From CAZQGO01 sp964593065 (GTDB lineage: Bacteria; Oederibacteriota; JAAXVQ01): a DNA stretch of 64,000 bases. The translations under genes were made by a program, and so were the position numbers. Below are positions 34,518 through 43,269 of this stretch, one piece after another (position 1 is the stretch's first letter; each line of letters begins with the position of its first letter). The notes below the pieces were generated by a model. That model had not been told where the DNA came from and searched no databases. It was given only the letters and a program-made list of their open reading frames with translations. Location: assembly GCA_964593065.1 (NCBI GenBank), contig CAZQGO010000005.1:1-64000 (forward strand), in the 5' to 3' direction.

Positions 34518-35567
34518 TTAAAAACGATGTTTCTTGCCGTCGTTCTTGGTCCAATAGCCATGGCCGTTGGCTTCGACCCAGATCTGGTAGAGGTTCCCGG
34601 CGAGGGTCAGTGACCCGCCGCCGACGCCCTCGGCATTCAACTCGTAGTCCATGTCCAGTTTGCCGTTCGTGGACCAGATCCGGCAGCGGGCGCTGCTGTC
34701 CACGGTCGAAACCCATATATCCTCGAAATAAATAAGGTTCCCGTCCGCTTCCTCGATGACCGGATAGGAGGGCGAGGTGCTGGAAATGTAAATCCGGCTG
34801 TTGGAGTATCGGACAAACAGATTGATGTTCATGTTGTGCTGGTTGTAAAAAATATGGTTCCAGGAAAATTCGGTGATGTTGCTGTCGTTATGGTAAATAT
34901 TGCCTGGATAGGAGGTGGATTGCTGGAAGACGTTCGCGTCGTCGGTGCTGCTGTTGCACGTATAGCCGGATCCGTTTTGCCAGCCGTTGGCCGTTAACAG
35001 ATCGCCGTAAAACCCCTGACCCGGACTCCAGGCATAGGGCAGCAGGGTGATTTCCGGATCGAAACCATTGGGGCTCGTGCCGGAACCCGGGGCCCAGCTT
35101 TCCAGCAGGATCTGCAGGCAGGACTTCATCAACGTCTGGCCCAGTCCGAGCCGGATGGCGATCAGGCGAAAGGCCTTGGATTTCACCACGCGTTTCACCG
35201 CATCGAGGATTTGCGGGTCGGATACATAATGATTCAGAACCTGGTAAACAAATTTGTTTACGATGCCTTCGGTGAATTTGAATCGCAGGAGGTCCAGCCA
35301 GTATACTTTTTTCTGTTTGTATTTTTTCCCGTAATCCTTCCCTTTGCTTTTGCCTTTGTTCTTATTACATGCCAGTTCAACGGTCGCGCCGGAGTGGTTG
35401 GCAAGGTCAGCCGCTGGTTCCATGTCGAGGGTATGCTGCGCTTGGGTGGTGACAACCATAGGGGTAGAAGGGCCGATGATGTTTTTTCCGCACCCGGTGA
35501 AAACCAGGATTAAAAAAAGTGCCGAAAATATAAGCGAGAACTTGAACAACCTTTTATCGAAGGACAT
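34518..35567 (-). CDS. Lipoprotein of unknown function
   Basis: 349 residues from the ATG at 35567, with AGGGGG 8 bases upstream. A signal sequence ends at a lipobox-like VFTGC (Cys about 26), so it is probably a lipoprotein, although Phe at -3 is unusual. A basic Lys/Gly-rich segment follows (about 65-85, KGKSKGKDYGKKYKQKK), then helices, then a C-terminal half rich in Asn, Ser, Tyr and Trp that looks like a beta-sandwich. I do not recognise the family. Base composition is clearly lower in GC than its neighbours. It is monocistronic, with its own strong promoter and terminator, so its expression is independent of the flanking envelope genes. Confidence 0.7.
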   Translation of the reverse strand: MSFDKRLFKFSLIFSALFLILVFTGCGKNIIGPSTPMVVTTQAQHTLDMEPAADLANHSGATVELACNKNKGKSKGKDYGKKYKQKKVYWLDLLRFKFTEGIVNKFVYQVLNHYVSDPQILDAVKRVVKSKAFRLIAIRLGLGQTLMKSCLQILLESWAPGSGTSPNGFDPEITLLPYAWSPGQGFYGDLLTANGWQNGSGYTCNSSTDDANVFQQSTSYPGNIYHNDSNITEFSWNHIFYNQHNMNINLFVRYSNSRIYISSTSPSYPVIEEADGNLIYFEDIWVSTVDSSARCRIWSTNGKLDMDYELNAEGVGGGSLTLAGNLYQIWVEANGHGYWTKNDGKKHRF

Positions 35568-35888
35568 GTCAACCACCCCCTAAAAAATGAACCCCCGCAA
35601 AAAACCGGCGCTGTAAATGACCTTTTCCCTCCTGAAAACAAGTATAGCACCTATTAATCTGAATGTAAACATTTTTTTAGTAATTTTTATGAAAAATTTT
35701 TAGGTATAAAAATGCTATTCTAAAAAATATGTTTTGATATGAAACATTAATATGCCTCAATTGTTACTATATAAATTAACAAATTTATTTAAATTTGTAC
35801 ATAGAAATACTATAACAAATTATTTTATGAGAATTATTGGATAGCAACAGGAAGGTTGCGTAGTGCCGAGAGCACGGTGTAGGACGGC
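35568..35888. other. AT-rich intergenic island (321 bases)
   Basis: About 35620-35830 is strikingly AT-rich in an otherwise GC-rich region. It contains the lipoprotein promoter and a near-palindrome, ACAAATTT-4-AAATTTGT (35779-35798), which resembles an operator. No gene was found on either strand. Confidence 0.6.
35641..35669 (-). promoter_or_regulatory. Strong extended -10 promoter of the lipoprotein gene
   Basis: TTTACA (35669-35664), 17-base spacer ending in TGC, TATACT (35646-35641). This is a near-consensus sigma70 promoter with an extended -10, about 74 bases upstream of the ATG. Confidence 0.75.
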
Positions 35889-36785
35889 CTAAGGATTAAG
35901 CTTGGGTCGAATAAAATCGAAGGGATCCACCATGATGCCATTGACATTGACCTGGAAATGCAAATGATTGCCTGTTGAAGAACCTGTGGAACCAACTTTG
36001 CCGATGGGTTGCCCGGCTTGAACGAACTCCCCGGGCTCAACCAGGAATTCCTGCTGGTGCAGGTAGGTGGTCACGACGCCGAAACCGTGATCAATCAGCA
36101 CCGTGTTGCCGTGCGCCTGGAAGTGCTCGGCCAGGATGACTTCTCCAGCGGCAGGGGCCAGAATCTCCGTTCCTCCGGGAGCCGCGATATCCAGCCCGGC
36201 ATGATACCAACTATGCAGGCCGTTGTTGTAGATCCGTTTGACTCCAAAGCCTTCGGTAATTCGTCCGTGGACGGGCCAGCCCCAGGGCTCCTTCCACGCA
36301 ACTTCGGGCAGATACTCGGCCTTGCGACGCGCCGCGCTCATCTTGAGCGACTCCGGTGAAAAATGATAGCGCCCCATGCCGGCGATATGGAGGCGGACGG
36401 TCCGATAACTCGATCGGGGCAGGATCTCCAGGGCAAGGGAAGTTTGGGTCGCTGCTGCGGAATCCGCGACGGTTACCACCAGGGTTTCACGGCGGCTGGC
36501 CGCGTCCAGCGGCACCGCCACGAATCCCTCGTACAGTTCCGGCTGCGCCGCCAAAGAACTGAGGCGCACGTTCTGGTCCAAACCCTCGCAGTGGACCAGA
36601 AGTTCCGGACGATCGGCGGTCAACGTAATTTTCACGGCGTGTCCCGGTTCGCAGGCCGAGGCAGAGAGGGCGGCTGCGATCACCCGCGGAGGCTGGGGGG
36701 GGATGGTGACCGTCGTGGCGCACCCGGCCAGCAGGCAGGCGGTCCAGACTGCCATCCCACGGGCGAGCGGCGGATTACTTCGCAT
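35889..36785 (-). CDS. M23 (LytM-type) peptidase, lipoprotein
   Basis: 298 residues. Lipobox LLAG-C22 gives a membrane-anchored lipoprotein. The middle (about 30-150) is an unassigned beta region. The C-terminal M23 domain (about 170-298) keeps all zinc and catalytic residues: H195 and D199 (HAGLDIAAPGG), H243 (TYLHQQ) and H274/H276 (NHLHFQV). It should therefore be an active endopeptidase cutting peptidoglycan cross-links, unlike the degenerate activator members. It overlaps the upstream OmpA-domain gene by 11 bases, which ties wall cleavage to that outer-membrane protein. Confidence 0.9.
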   Translation of the reverse strand: MRSNPPLARGMAVWTACLLAGCATTVTIPPQPPRVIAAALSASACEPGHAVKITLTADRPELLVHCEGLDQNVRLSSLAAQPELYEGFVAVPLDAASRRETLVVTVADSAAATQTSLALEILPRSSYRTVRLHIAGMGRYHFSPESLKMSAARRKAEYLPEVAWKEPWGWPVHGRITEGFGVKRIYNNGLHSWYHAGLDIAAPGGTEILAPAAGEVILAEHFQAHGNTVLIDHGFGVVTTYLHQQEFLVEPGEFVQAGQPIGKVGSTGSSTGNHLHFQVNVNGIMVDPFDFIRPKLNP

Positions 36786-39363
36786 ATAAAACCACTTCCA
36801 CGCTCCGGTTCTTGGCCCGTTCGCTCTCCGCTTCGCCCTGACCCACGGGTTTTTCCTTGCCGTAACCCATGACCTGGATTTTCGCAGCCGGGATGCCCTG
36901 GCTGCCGCTCAAATAATCCGCCACGGCCTGTGCCCGGTTGCGGGACAGTTCCGCTTCCCGGTTCGGCGCTTCCCGGTCATCGGCGTGTCCCAGAATCCGG
37001 ATCAGATAATCCGTTTTATAACGCTGGATGATTTCCGCCGCGCCGTTCAGAGACTTCCGGGCCTCCGCCGTCAGATCCGCTTTGTCCGGAGCAAAATCCA
37101 CGCGCACCAGGTTGATCGTCAAGGCCTTTTCCCCCGTATATGCGCCCAGATCGGCCTGCAGCTGCTGAGATTCGGCCTGGGAGGAAGTTCCGACCGCGGA
37201 GATCAGGGTCAGCAGGGCGCGGAAGACCGCGCCCCCCGTCAAGGCCCGGCCCGCATCATCCCGGCCGTCCCAGTGAAGGGTTGCCGGTGGAACCCCCTGG
37301 GCTTGAAAGACCTTGACGGTCCGGGCCGGATCCTGCCCCTGGATTTTCAGCGTCCAGCGGCTGATCTTGACATCGCCTTCCGCCTTGAGTTTGAAATTCA
37401 CCCCTTCCCCGGCCGCGTCCCCGGGGCGGAACAGGGTCGGCGACGCGCTTAACTGAGCGCCGAAGGAGGCATAATTGATCCTAAAATTGGCGTCGGCCAC
37501 GATTTTCAGGCCCACCTCGTCCCGGTAGGATATCACCGCACGGTAGCGGCCTGCCGGAGCGACGCGCCCCTGAACACGGGGCGGCCAGCTTAACTTCTGC
37601 GGCACTTGCCCGCCGCCGCCGGTTTGAAAAATCTCCCTGCCGGTGTCGTCCCGGATGGAAAAACGCCAATCCCGGCTGAAGGGCGCCTCGGGGACCGAAA
37701 ACACCAGCGGTTGATCCAGCTTGGGATCGCCGCTCAACGTCACGCTCTCCGGACCCTCGAGGCTGACGGTTTCCGCCTGGGTTTGGATTTTCACGGTTTT
37801 GGCGGCACCGGCCAGCTCCAGACCATTGTCGTCGAATACGCGCAAGATGACTTGGTAGTCACCATCGGGCAGGACCCGGCCGCGTTCATCGGTCCCGTCC
37901 CATTCCAGGTTTCGCGGCAGGCCCCCCTGCCCCTTGAAAGTACGCAGTACCTGCTCGTTTTTCACGATATTCAGAATCCAGCGGGCCACCCGCAGATTTC
38001 CGGATTCGACCCGGCCCAGGAACATGGTCCGGTCCTTGATGCCGTCGTGGTTGGGTGAAAAGGGATTGACCACGACGTGCAGCCGCAGCGGCTGGCTGAC
38101 CATCTGAAACTCGTTGTTGGAGGTATGCAGGGCCGAGATGTAACTTGAAAAAGAACCCGGCAGCTCGAGGTCCGGGGCCAGGTTGGTCTTCTCCATGTCC
38201 GCGGGGCCCTTGGGGACTTTGAGCGCGTACTGGTAATTGTCCATGGCGGGTCCCGGCGAGCGCGGGGGCGTCGGGGTCGCCCGGGGACGTGGCGTGGGCG
38301 TGGGCGGAGGGACGTAAGCCACCCGCTCGCGCATGTTCGCGGCGGAACGCAAGGCGGAAAACAGGGAATCCGGGGATTCGGCGGCCGGCGTCGAAGGAAC
38401 GGCTTCTTCCGATTCGCGGACTGCGGTCAGCGCCGCGGCCTGTTTGCGTTCCCCGCGCTGAAAGCCCCAGGAGAGGGAAAGCTCGTGAAAGGCGTCCTGA
38501 AAAGTCACCGGCATCTGCAGGGCGTAATCCAGCCGCAAATCACCCCAGGCAAGGCCCACGCCGGCCGTCAGCAAGCCGTCCTGGTCCAGGCGCTGCAGGT
38601 ATCCGAGGCGGGTTCGGGCCTCAGGCGGAGCGGCGAGGGGCAGTTTCTGCTCCCACCCGAGGCGCAGAACCTGGAAATTTTCAAAGGCCGGATTGGGCGC
38701 CACCTGGGCATCGAAGGCCGCCACCAGCAGGGTGCCGCCGGCCATCCGGAATGAACTGCCGAAGCGATAGAGGTTCGGCAGGCGTGTTTCCTCGCCGTCC
38801 GCTTCTTTCAATATCGTCTGGGCGTCCCCCAGCGCGGCACTGAGGGTCCAGACGTCCTGCCCGGCAGTCCGGAGGGCTTCAAACAGCAGGCCCACGTCCA
38901 CGCCGCCGCCGCGGGCCCTTTCCCCCAGGGAAGCGAATTCCTGGCTCAGGTATTTACCCGTGAACCCGGCCAGGAGTCTTCCATCCGCGGACAAGGGAAA
39001 AGCCAGGGACACCTGCAGCTGGTCCGTGTCCTCCACATCCCCCTGGGCGAAAAAGAGCTTGCTTCCCGCCACGCCCGCGACGAGCTGTCCGTAGAGGGGC
39101 ATGACCCCGGCGAAATAGAACTGGCGCAAGTCCCCCAGGTCCTGATTTCCAAAACCCGAAGCGATTTCCGGCCAGCTCATCTGGGCCAGGGCCGCGGGAT
39201 TAAAAAACATGGCTTCCGCCCTGCCCGGCAGGGCCACGCCCGCCCCCCCCAAAGCGGCTGATTCCGAGCCGGCCCGGCCCAGCGGCAAAATGGGCTCCCG
39301 GGCCGCCATGACGGGAGGCACTGCCAAGGTCAGCAACCACAGAGCGGTCCACGCTCTTCTCAT
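36775..39363 (-). CDS. PorV-like barrel / 3x FlgD-like Ig / OmpA fusion protein, second paralogue
   Basis: 862 residues. Signal peptide 1-20; PorV/UPF0164-like barrel about 25-310 (GRAGSESAALGGAGVALPGRAEAMFFNPAAL). A Pro/Thr-rich linker (about 350-375, PPPTPTPRPRATPTPP) follows, then three FlgD-type Ig modules; the first begins VNPFSPNHDGIKD and has LEWDGTDERG, and the third has LHWDGRDDAG. The OmpA domain at the end (DFAPDKADLTAEA, GHADD, NREAELSRNRAQAVADYL, GYGKEKP) should bind peptidoglycan. GGGAGGAG lies 10 bases before the ATG. The domain order equals that of the protein at 29580-31877, which points to an old duplication. It is followed by an overlapping M23 peptidase gene. Confidence 0.8.
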   Translation of the reverse strand: MRRAWTALWLLTLAVPPVMAAREPILPLGRAGSESAALGGAGVALPGRAEAMFFNPAALAQMSWPEIASGFGNQDLGDLRQFYFAGVMPLYGQLVAGVAGSKLFFAQGDVEDTDQLQVSLAFPLSADGRLLAGFTGKYLSQEFASLGERARGGGVDVGLLFEALRTAGQDVWTLSAALGDAQTILKEADGEETRLPNLYRFGSSFRMAGGTLLVAAFDAQVAPNPAFENFQVLRLGWEQKLPLAAPPEARTRLGYLQRLDQDGLLTAGVGLAWGDLRLDYALQMPVTFQDAFHELSLSWGFQRGERKQAAALTAVRESEEAVPSTPAAESPDSLFSALRSAANMRERVAYVPPPTPTPRPRATPTPPRSPGPAMDNYQYALKVPKGPADMEKTNLAPDLELPGSFSSYISALHTSNNEFQMVSQPLRLHVVVNPFSPNHDGIKDRTMFLGRVESGNLRVARWILNIVKNEQVLRTFKGQGGLPRNLEWDGTDERGRVLPDGDYQVILRVFDDNGLELAGAAKTVKIQTQAETVSLEGPESVTLSGDPKLDQPLVFSVPEAPFSRDWRFSIRDDTGREIFQTGGGGQVPQKLSWPPRVQGRVAPAGRYRAVISYRDEVGLKIVADANFRINYASFGAQLSASPTLFRPGDAAGEGVNFKLKAEGDVKISRWTLKIQGQDPARTVKVFQAQGVPPATLHWDGRDDAGRALTGGAVFRALLTLISAVGTSSQAESQQLQADLGAYTGEKALTINLVRVDFAPDKADLTAEARKSLNGAAEIIQRYKTDYLIRILGHADDREAPNREAELSRNRAQAVADYLSGSQGIPAAKIQVMGYGKEKPVGQGEAESERAKNRSVEVVLYAK

Positions 39364-39464
39364 TGGCGGTTTTCTCCTCCCATACGATGCTCCCCGCTCC
39401 CACGGCGGGCGCGGGCGCGGCCGGGGGCGGGAGCGGATTGGGGCCCCATCGTGCTCACCGGCGT

Positions 39465-39554
39465 TTATTTCTTCAAATGTCTGTATTTTCTGCGATGTTT
39501 TTTGCGCTTATGCGTCTTGATCTTTTTCAAATGCCGTTTTTTACCGCAACCCAC
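39465..39554 (-). CDS. Very small basic protein, bS22/COX24 (AURKAIP1)-like
   Basis: 29 residues from a GTG at 39554. The AGGAGG site 8 bases upstream is one of the best in the window and decides the call. About 20 of the 29 residues are Lys, Arg or His. The core KKRHLKKIKTHKRKKH with a final RRKYRHLKK matches the short AURKAIP1/COX24-domain proteins annotated in Bacteroidota and related groups; mitochondrial mS38 and mycobacterial bS22 are relatives that sit in 16S rRNA of the small subunit. A good promoter lies 71 bases upstream. The next gene downstream (39363) is 101 bases away, with a GC-rich hairpin (39394-39436) between. Confidence 0.8.
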   Translation of the reverse strand: MGCGKKRHLKKIKTHKRKKHRRKYRHLKK

Positions 39555-39624
39555 GAGCCGGACCTCCTTTCTCTCACCGCGCAACGGTCCCTGTGCGACC
39601 ATCGCGCAATATCACCGATGGCGA

Positions 39625-39652
39625 ATTGTAGCAAAAATATTTTCCCAGACAA
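39625..39652 (-). promoter_or_regulatory. Promoter of the bS22-like gene
   Basis: TTGTCT (39652-39647), 16-base spacer ending TGC, TACAAT (39630-39625), giving an extended -10. It begins 12 bases past the stop of the thioesterase gene. Confidence 0.65.
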
Positions 39653-39663
39653 AGCGAAAACTC

Positions 39664-40092
39664 TTAACCCTGCAAGCCGACCGCCGGGATGCGCAGGCAC
39701 TTGGCCCAGGCACTGGCCAGCAACCTGCCCTGCCGGTTCAGGGCCTGCGCGCGGACCGGGATCAGCCGTCCCTGCGCTTCCCCGTCCAATTCAGCCCTGC
39801 AAATCAGGGTCTCCCCCACCGGCGCCGGCCGGTGCAACCGGATGCGGATTTCCGCCGACACCACGGGTTGCTGGTATTTCTTCCACGGCAGGTTGACCAT
39901 GACTTCATCCAGGAGCAGACCAACGATCCCGCCGTGAACCACGTCCTTGTATCCCTGGTATATTTTCCCCGGAGTAAACTCGCATTGCAATCCATTTTCA
40001 CCCCAGGGACTGAACTGCAGGTGCAGACCCGCGGGGTTTCTCGCCCCGCAGGCAAAACACATGTGGTCGTCTTCCCAAATCGGATTGGACAT
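39664..40092 (-). CDS. PaaI-type hotdog thioesterase
   Basis: 142 residues. It has a CFACGARNPAGLHL opening and the hotdog helix VVHGGIVGLLLDEVM, where Gly-Gly and the Asp/Glu correspond to catalytic positions of PaaI/YbgC-like acyl-CoA thioesterases. Substrate unknown. AAGGGAGG lies 5 bases before the ATG. It follows the spermidine-synthase-like gene by 81 bases and may share its transcript. Confidence 0.88.
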   Translation of the reverse strand: MSNPIWEDDHMCFACGARNPAGLHLQFSPWGENGLQCEFTPGKIYQGYKDVVHGGIVGLLLDEVMVNLPWKKYQQPVVSAEIRIRLHRPAPVGETLICRAELDGEAQGRLIPVRAQALNRQGRLLASAWAKCLRIPAVGLQG

Positions 40093-40173
40093 GCCGCCTC
40101 CCTTCCCGCGCCCGCAGCACCGGAACGCGGTTCCTGCCGGCTGTCTGGTTGACCCCCGGAACGGCGCCCCGGT

Positions 40174-43100
40174 TCAAGGCGACGATTCGCGCGCCTCCGC
40201 CGTGGCCGCCGGCTTCGGCACGGCCCGCGTCCCCGCGCCCCGGATTTCATGAAGCAACAGCCGGACGTCCTGGTCGGCCGGGTCCAATTCGGCGGCCCGG
40301 GACAGGTCGCGCTCCGCCGCAGGCCAGTCCTGGAGAAAATAGCGGATCAGACCCCGATAATAATACATTTCCCGTGTCCGGCCGCCCAAGGCTTCCGCGG
40401 CGTCCAGCTCGCGGAGGGCACGACGATAGCGACGCTCGCGCGCGTAGGTCAGGGCCAGTTGGTAATGGGACTTCCAGGTGCTGGATTCGGCCCGGATTTT
40501 TTTCTCGAGATAAACCTGGTAGCGGCGGTTTTCCCCCCGCTCGGGATCCAGCGGTCCCAAGCGATAATGGGATTGCCGGCCGGCGCGTTTCATTCTCAAG
40601 GCTCGATCCAAATCCCCTTCCGCGGTGAGCAGATGGCCCGCCTGGGCTTCGCACAGGCCCTGGTAATAAAAGCCGGCCGCTTCGCCGGGGTATTCCCGCG
40701 TGATCCGCGCCGCCAGTTCCGCAAGGGCGGTGTAGCTTTCCTGGGTTGCATAGGCGTCCGCCAGCTCGGTGTAGATTTGATAGCGGTGCGGACGGGAAAC
40801 CTGAAAATCATCCAGCCAGGCGAAAATGGATTCCAGGTGCCGCATGAATTCCTGGGTGTTCATCAGTTTGTCTTCCCGCTCGTAGAGGTGCTTGGGCGCG
40901 GAGAATTCAATCCGCGGCCGGTCGTCCGTGTTCAGGGGCGCTCCCCGGCAGAATTCGCGCAAGCGGGCGGGACCGAGGGCGAAGCAGGAAAAGATGTCTC
41001 CCGTGGTCCGGATTCCGAACTGCGCCAGGTCCATTTTCACCTGCGGATGATGCGCCAGGAGGTCCCGGAATATCCGGTAATCGTAGCGCAGGGGCCGGTC
41101 CTTGCGGGCCAAAAGGATGACGTCCCCGGTCTGGGGGATCCACCACAGGTGGGCCTCGGGAAAAACCTCGCAGAACGTGCGCAACGCGATCCTCACGTCC
41201 TGCAGGGACATGGTGTAAATGTGAAACCACTGCACGATCATGCCCCCCGGACGCAAACGCTGCCGGATCAGGCGGTAATGGTCCAGGGTAAAGAGATTCG
41301 CGATGCCCGTGATCCAGGGATTGGAAGGCTCGGAAATAATGACGTCGTATGGGCGGGAGGCGGCCAGCAGATAATTGCGCCCGTCTCCCCGGATGAGATG
41401 GACGCGGGGGTCCCGCAGGCAGTCCCGGTTGTACTTCCGGAACCACGCGGAGGCCTGCACGACGCCGGCTTCCAGCTCCACGCAATCCACTTCTCCGGGC
41501 CCTCCCTCCAGGGCGGCGGCCAGGGTCATGCCCGAGCCCAGGCCGATGACGCACACCCGCTCCACCGCCGACTGCCAGAAAAACGGCAGATAGCCCACCA
41601 AATATTGCGTCGTCTTGTCGGCCGCGTTCGAGGCGTCGGTTTTGCCGTTCACCTGCAAGGCCAGGGTGTCGGAATAACGGTCCTTGCGCACGGAGATCGT
41701 GGAGGAGATGCCTTCACGGAAGAAAACCAGTTCGGACCCGGCCAAAACCTCCCGGACCTTGCGCTGCTGGAGCGCATGCACAAAATTGGTGGTATACACT
41801 CCGGCGGTCAATTCCAAGGGGTTCCAGGGAGCGAAGCCGGCGACGGCCAGCAAGACCAGCGCACCCGCCGCGGCCGGCAACCAGCGCTTCCAGGAGCGGG
41901 CCGCTTCGCCCTGCGCCAGGGCCCAGGCGCCCAGGCCCAGGTTCAGGGCCGAAACCGCCAGCAGGCTGGTGCGCGAACCCAGCAGGGGGATCAGGACCAG
42001 GGTCGCGCCCAGCGAACCCAGGATGGCCCCCAGCGTATTGAGCGCATAGACGGTTCCGACGCCGCGGCCGGCCGAACCGGTGCGCTGGATGTGCAGTTGG
42101 CAGAGCACCGGGAAGGCGGCGCCCATCAGCGTGGACGGCAGGAGCAGCACCAGGAAAGAGACGGCAAAAATGACGAACTGGAAGGACAGGAACCCCTGGT
42201 AGAAATACCGGTACAGGGGAGCGAAGAGCAGGGGGAATTTTCCCAGGACGGGCACGAGCGCGAGCGCGCTGACCGCCACGCCCACTTCGATCCAACCCAA
42301 AAGCCCCAGAGATGCGCCCCGCCGGTCCAGGATGCGGGCGATCAGGAGGCTCCCCAATCCCAGCCCGGCGAGGAAAGCCGTCAGGAGCGTGGCCATGGCG
42401 TACACCGAAGACCCGAAGGTCAGATGCAAAACGCGCAGCCACAGGACCTCAAAGGCCAGCGAACAGAAGCCCACCAGACCGGCGCCCAGCAACACGAGCC
42501 CGCCGTCCGCGCGCGGGGCCCGCGCCGCGCCGTGACCGGGCTCCTGGTCCGGCCCGGCGGGGCGGGCGGAAGAAACCGTCTCCGGCCTCCGGGTGAACCA
42601 GGCGAAACGGCGGCCGAGGACCACTGCGCCCGCCAGGGCGAGGTTTAAAGCCGCGGCGGCGTTCAAGGTCAGGCCCACCCCCAGGAGCGGAATGAGCACA
42701 AAGCCGGTGGCGAATGCTCCCAGGACTCCGCCCAGCGTATTCAGTCCGTACAGCACGCCGACCTTCAGCCCGACCCGCCGGAGTTCGGGCAGGACATAGG
42801 TCAGCACGGCCGGCAGGGTCGCGCCCATGCAGGCCGTGGGAAAGGCCAGCAGGCCCGCGGACAAGACAAAGCGCACGGCGGTCATGATCGCGTACTGCCC
42901 GCCCCAGTGGTGCGAAAGCGCCACATACCCTTGCTGCAGCGCGGCCAGAAGCAGGGGCGAGGCCAGGGCGAAAATCCCGATCAAGGCTTCCAGGCCGGCA
43001 TAGAGAGGCAGGGCCGCTGCGGGTCTGCGGTCCAGGAACCGCCCGGCCCAGAAGCTGCCAATCGCCAGGCCGCCCATGAAACTGGCCAATACGGCCGAGA

Positions 43101-43269
43101 CCGCCAGGGCGGTGCTGCCGAGACTCAAGGTCAGGAGACGGGTCCAGACGAGCTCATACAGGAGGGCGCACGCGCCCGAGAAGAACAAAATAACCGCGAG
43201 CGCGGCGACGGCCGGCGGGCGCCCCGGGCCCGGCAGGTGCGGCCGGGGTGCCGAGAGAAGATTAGACAA
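40174..43269 (-). CDS. Membrane protein fused to spermidine-synthase-like domain and TPRs
   Basis: 1031 residues if started at the TTG at 43269, which overlaps the mtnA stop by 8 bases; the open frame extends to 43365, so the start is uncertain. Two similar blocks of membrane helices occupy about residues 10-495 (each with LLYELVWTRLL/SLAFEVLWLRVL and SFMGGLAIGS/AFLAGLGLGS motifs), like the 'fused MFS/spermidine synthase' family. A Rossmann methyltransferase-like domain follows (IGLGSGMTLAAAL, ISEPSNPWITG, FTLDHYRL). Three or four TPR-like repeats end the protein. The catalytic Asp of true spermidine synthases is replaced (IISEPSNPW), so polyamine synthesis is doubtful. Role unknown. Confidence 0.8.
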   Translation of the reverse strand: MSNLLSAPRPHLPGPGRPPAVAALAVILFFSGACALLYELVWTRLLTLSLGSTALAVSAVLASFMGGLAIGSFWAGRFLDRRPAAALPLYAGLEALIGIFALASPLLLAALQQGYVALSHHWGGQYAIMTAVRFVLSAGLLAFPTACMGATLPAVLTYVLPELRRVGLKVGVLYGLNTLGGVLGAFATGFVLIPLLGVGLTLNAAAALNLALAGAVVLGRRFAWFTRRPETVSSARPAGPDQEPGHGAARAPRADGGLVLLGAGLVGFCSLAFEVLWLRVLHLTFGSSVYAMATLLTAFLAGLGLGSLLIARILDRRGASLGLLGWIEVGVAVSALALVPVLGKFPLLFAPLYRYFYQGFLSFQFVIFAVSFLVLLLPSTLMGAAFPVLCQLHIQRTGSAGRGVGTVYALNTLGAILGSLGATLVLIPLLGSRTSLLAVSALNLGLGAWALAQGEAARSWKRWLPAAAGALVLLAVAGFAPWNPLELTAGVYTTNFVHALQQRKVREVLAGSELVFFREGISSTISVRKDRYSDTLALQVNGKTDASNAADKTTQYLVGYLPFFWQSAVERVCVIGLGSGMTLAAALEGGPGEVDCVELEAGVVQASAWFRKYNRDCLRDPRVHLIRGDGRNYLLAASRPYDVIISEPSNPWITGIANLFTLDHYRLIRQRLRPGGMIVQWFHIYTMSLQDVRIALRTFCEVFPEAHLWWIPQTGDVILLARKDRPLRYDYRIFRDLLAHHPQVKMDLAQFGIRTTGDIFSCFALGPARLREFCRGAPLNTDDRPRIEFSAPKHLYEREDKLMNTQEFMRHLESIFAWLDDFQVSRPHRYQIYTELADAYATQESYTALAELAARITREYPGEAAGFYYQGLCEAQAGHLLTAEGDLDRALRMKRAGRQSHYRLGPLDPERGENRRYQVYLEKKIRAESSTWKSHYQLALTYARERRYRRALRELDAAEALGGRTREMYYYRGLIRYFLQDWPAAERDLSRAAELDPADQDVRLLLHEIRGAGTRAVPKPAATAEARESSP

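Noticed and set aside
40174..43269. Second true spermidine synthase
   Set aside because: The catalytic Asp context is replaced by EPSNPW and the protein has a large membrane part; only the fold is shared.
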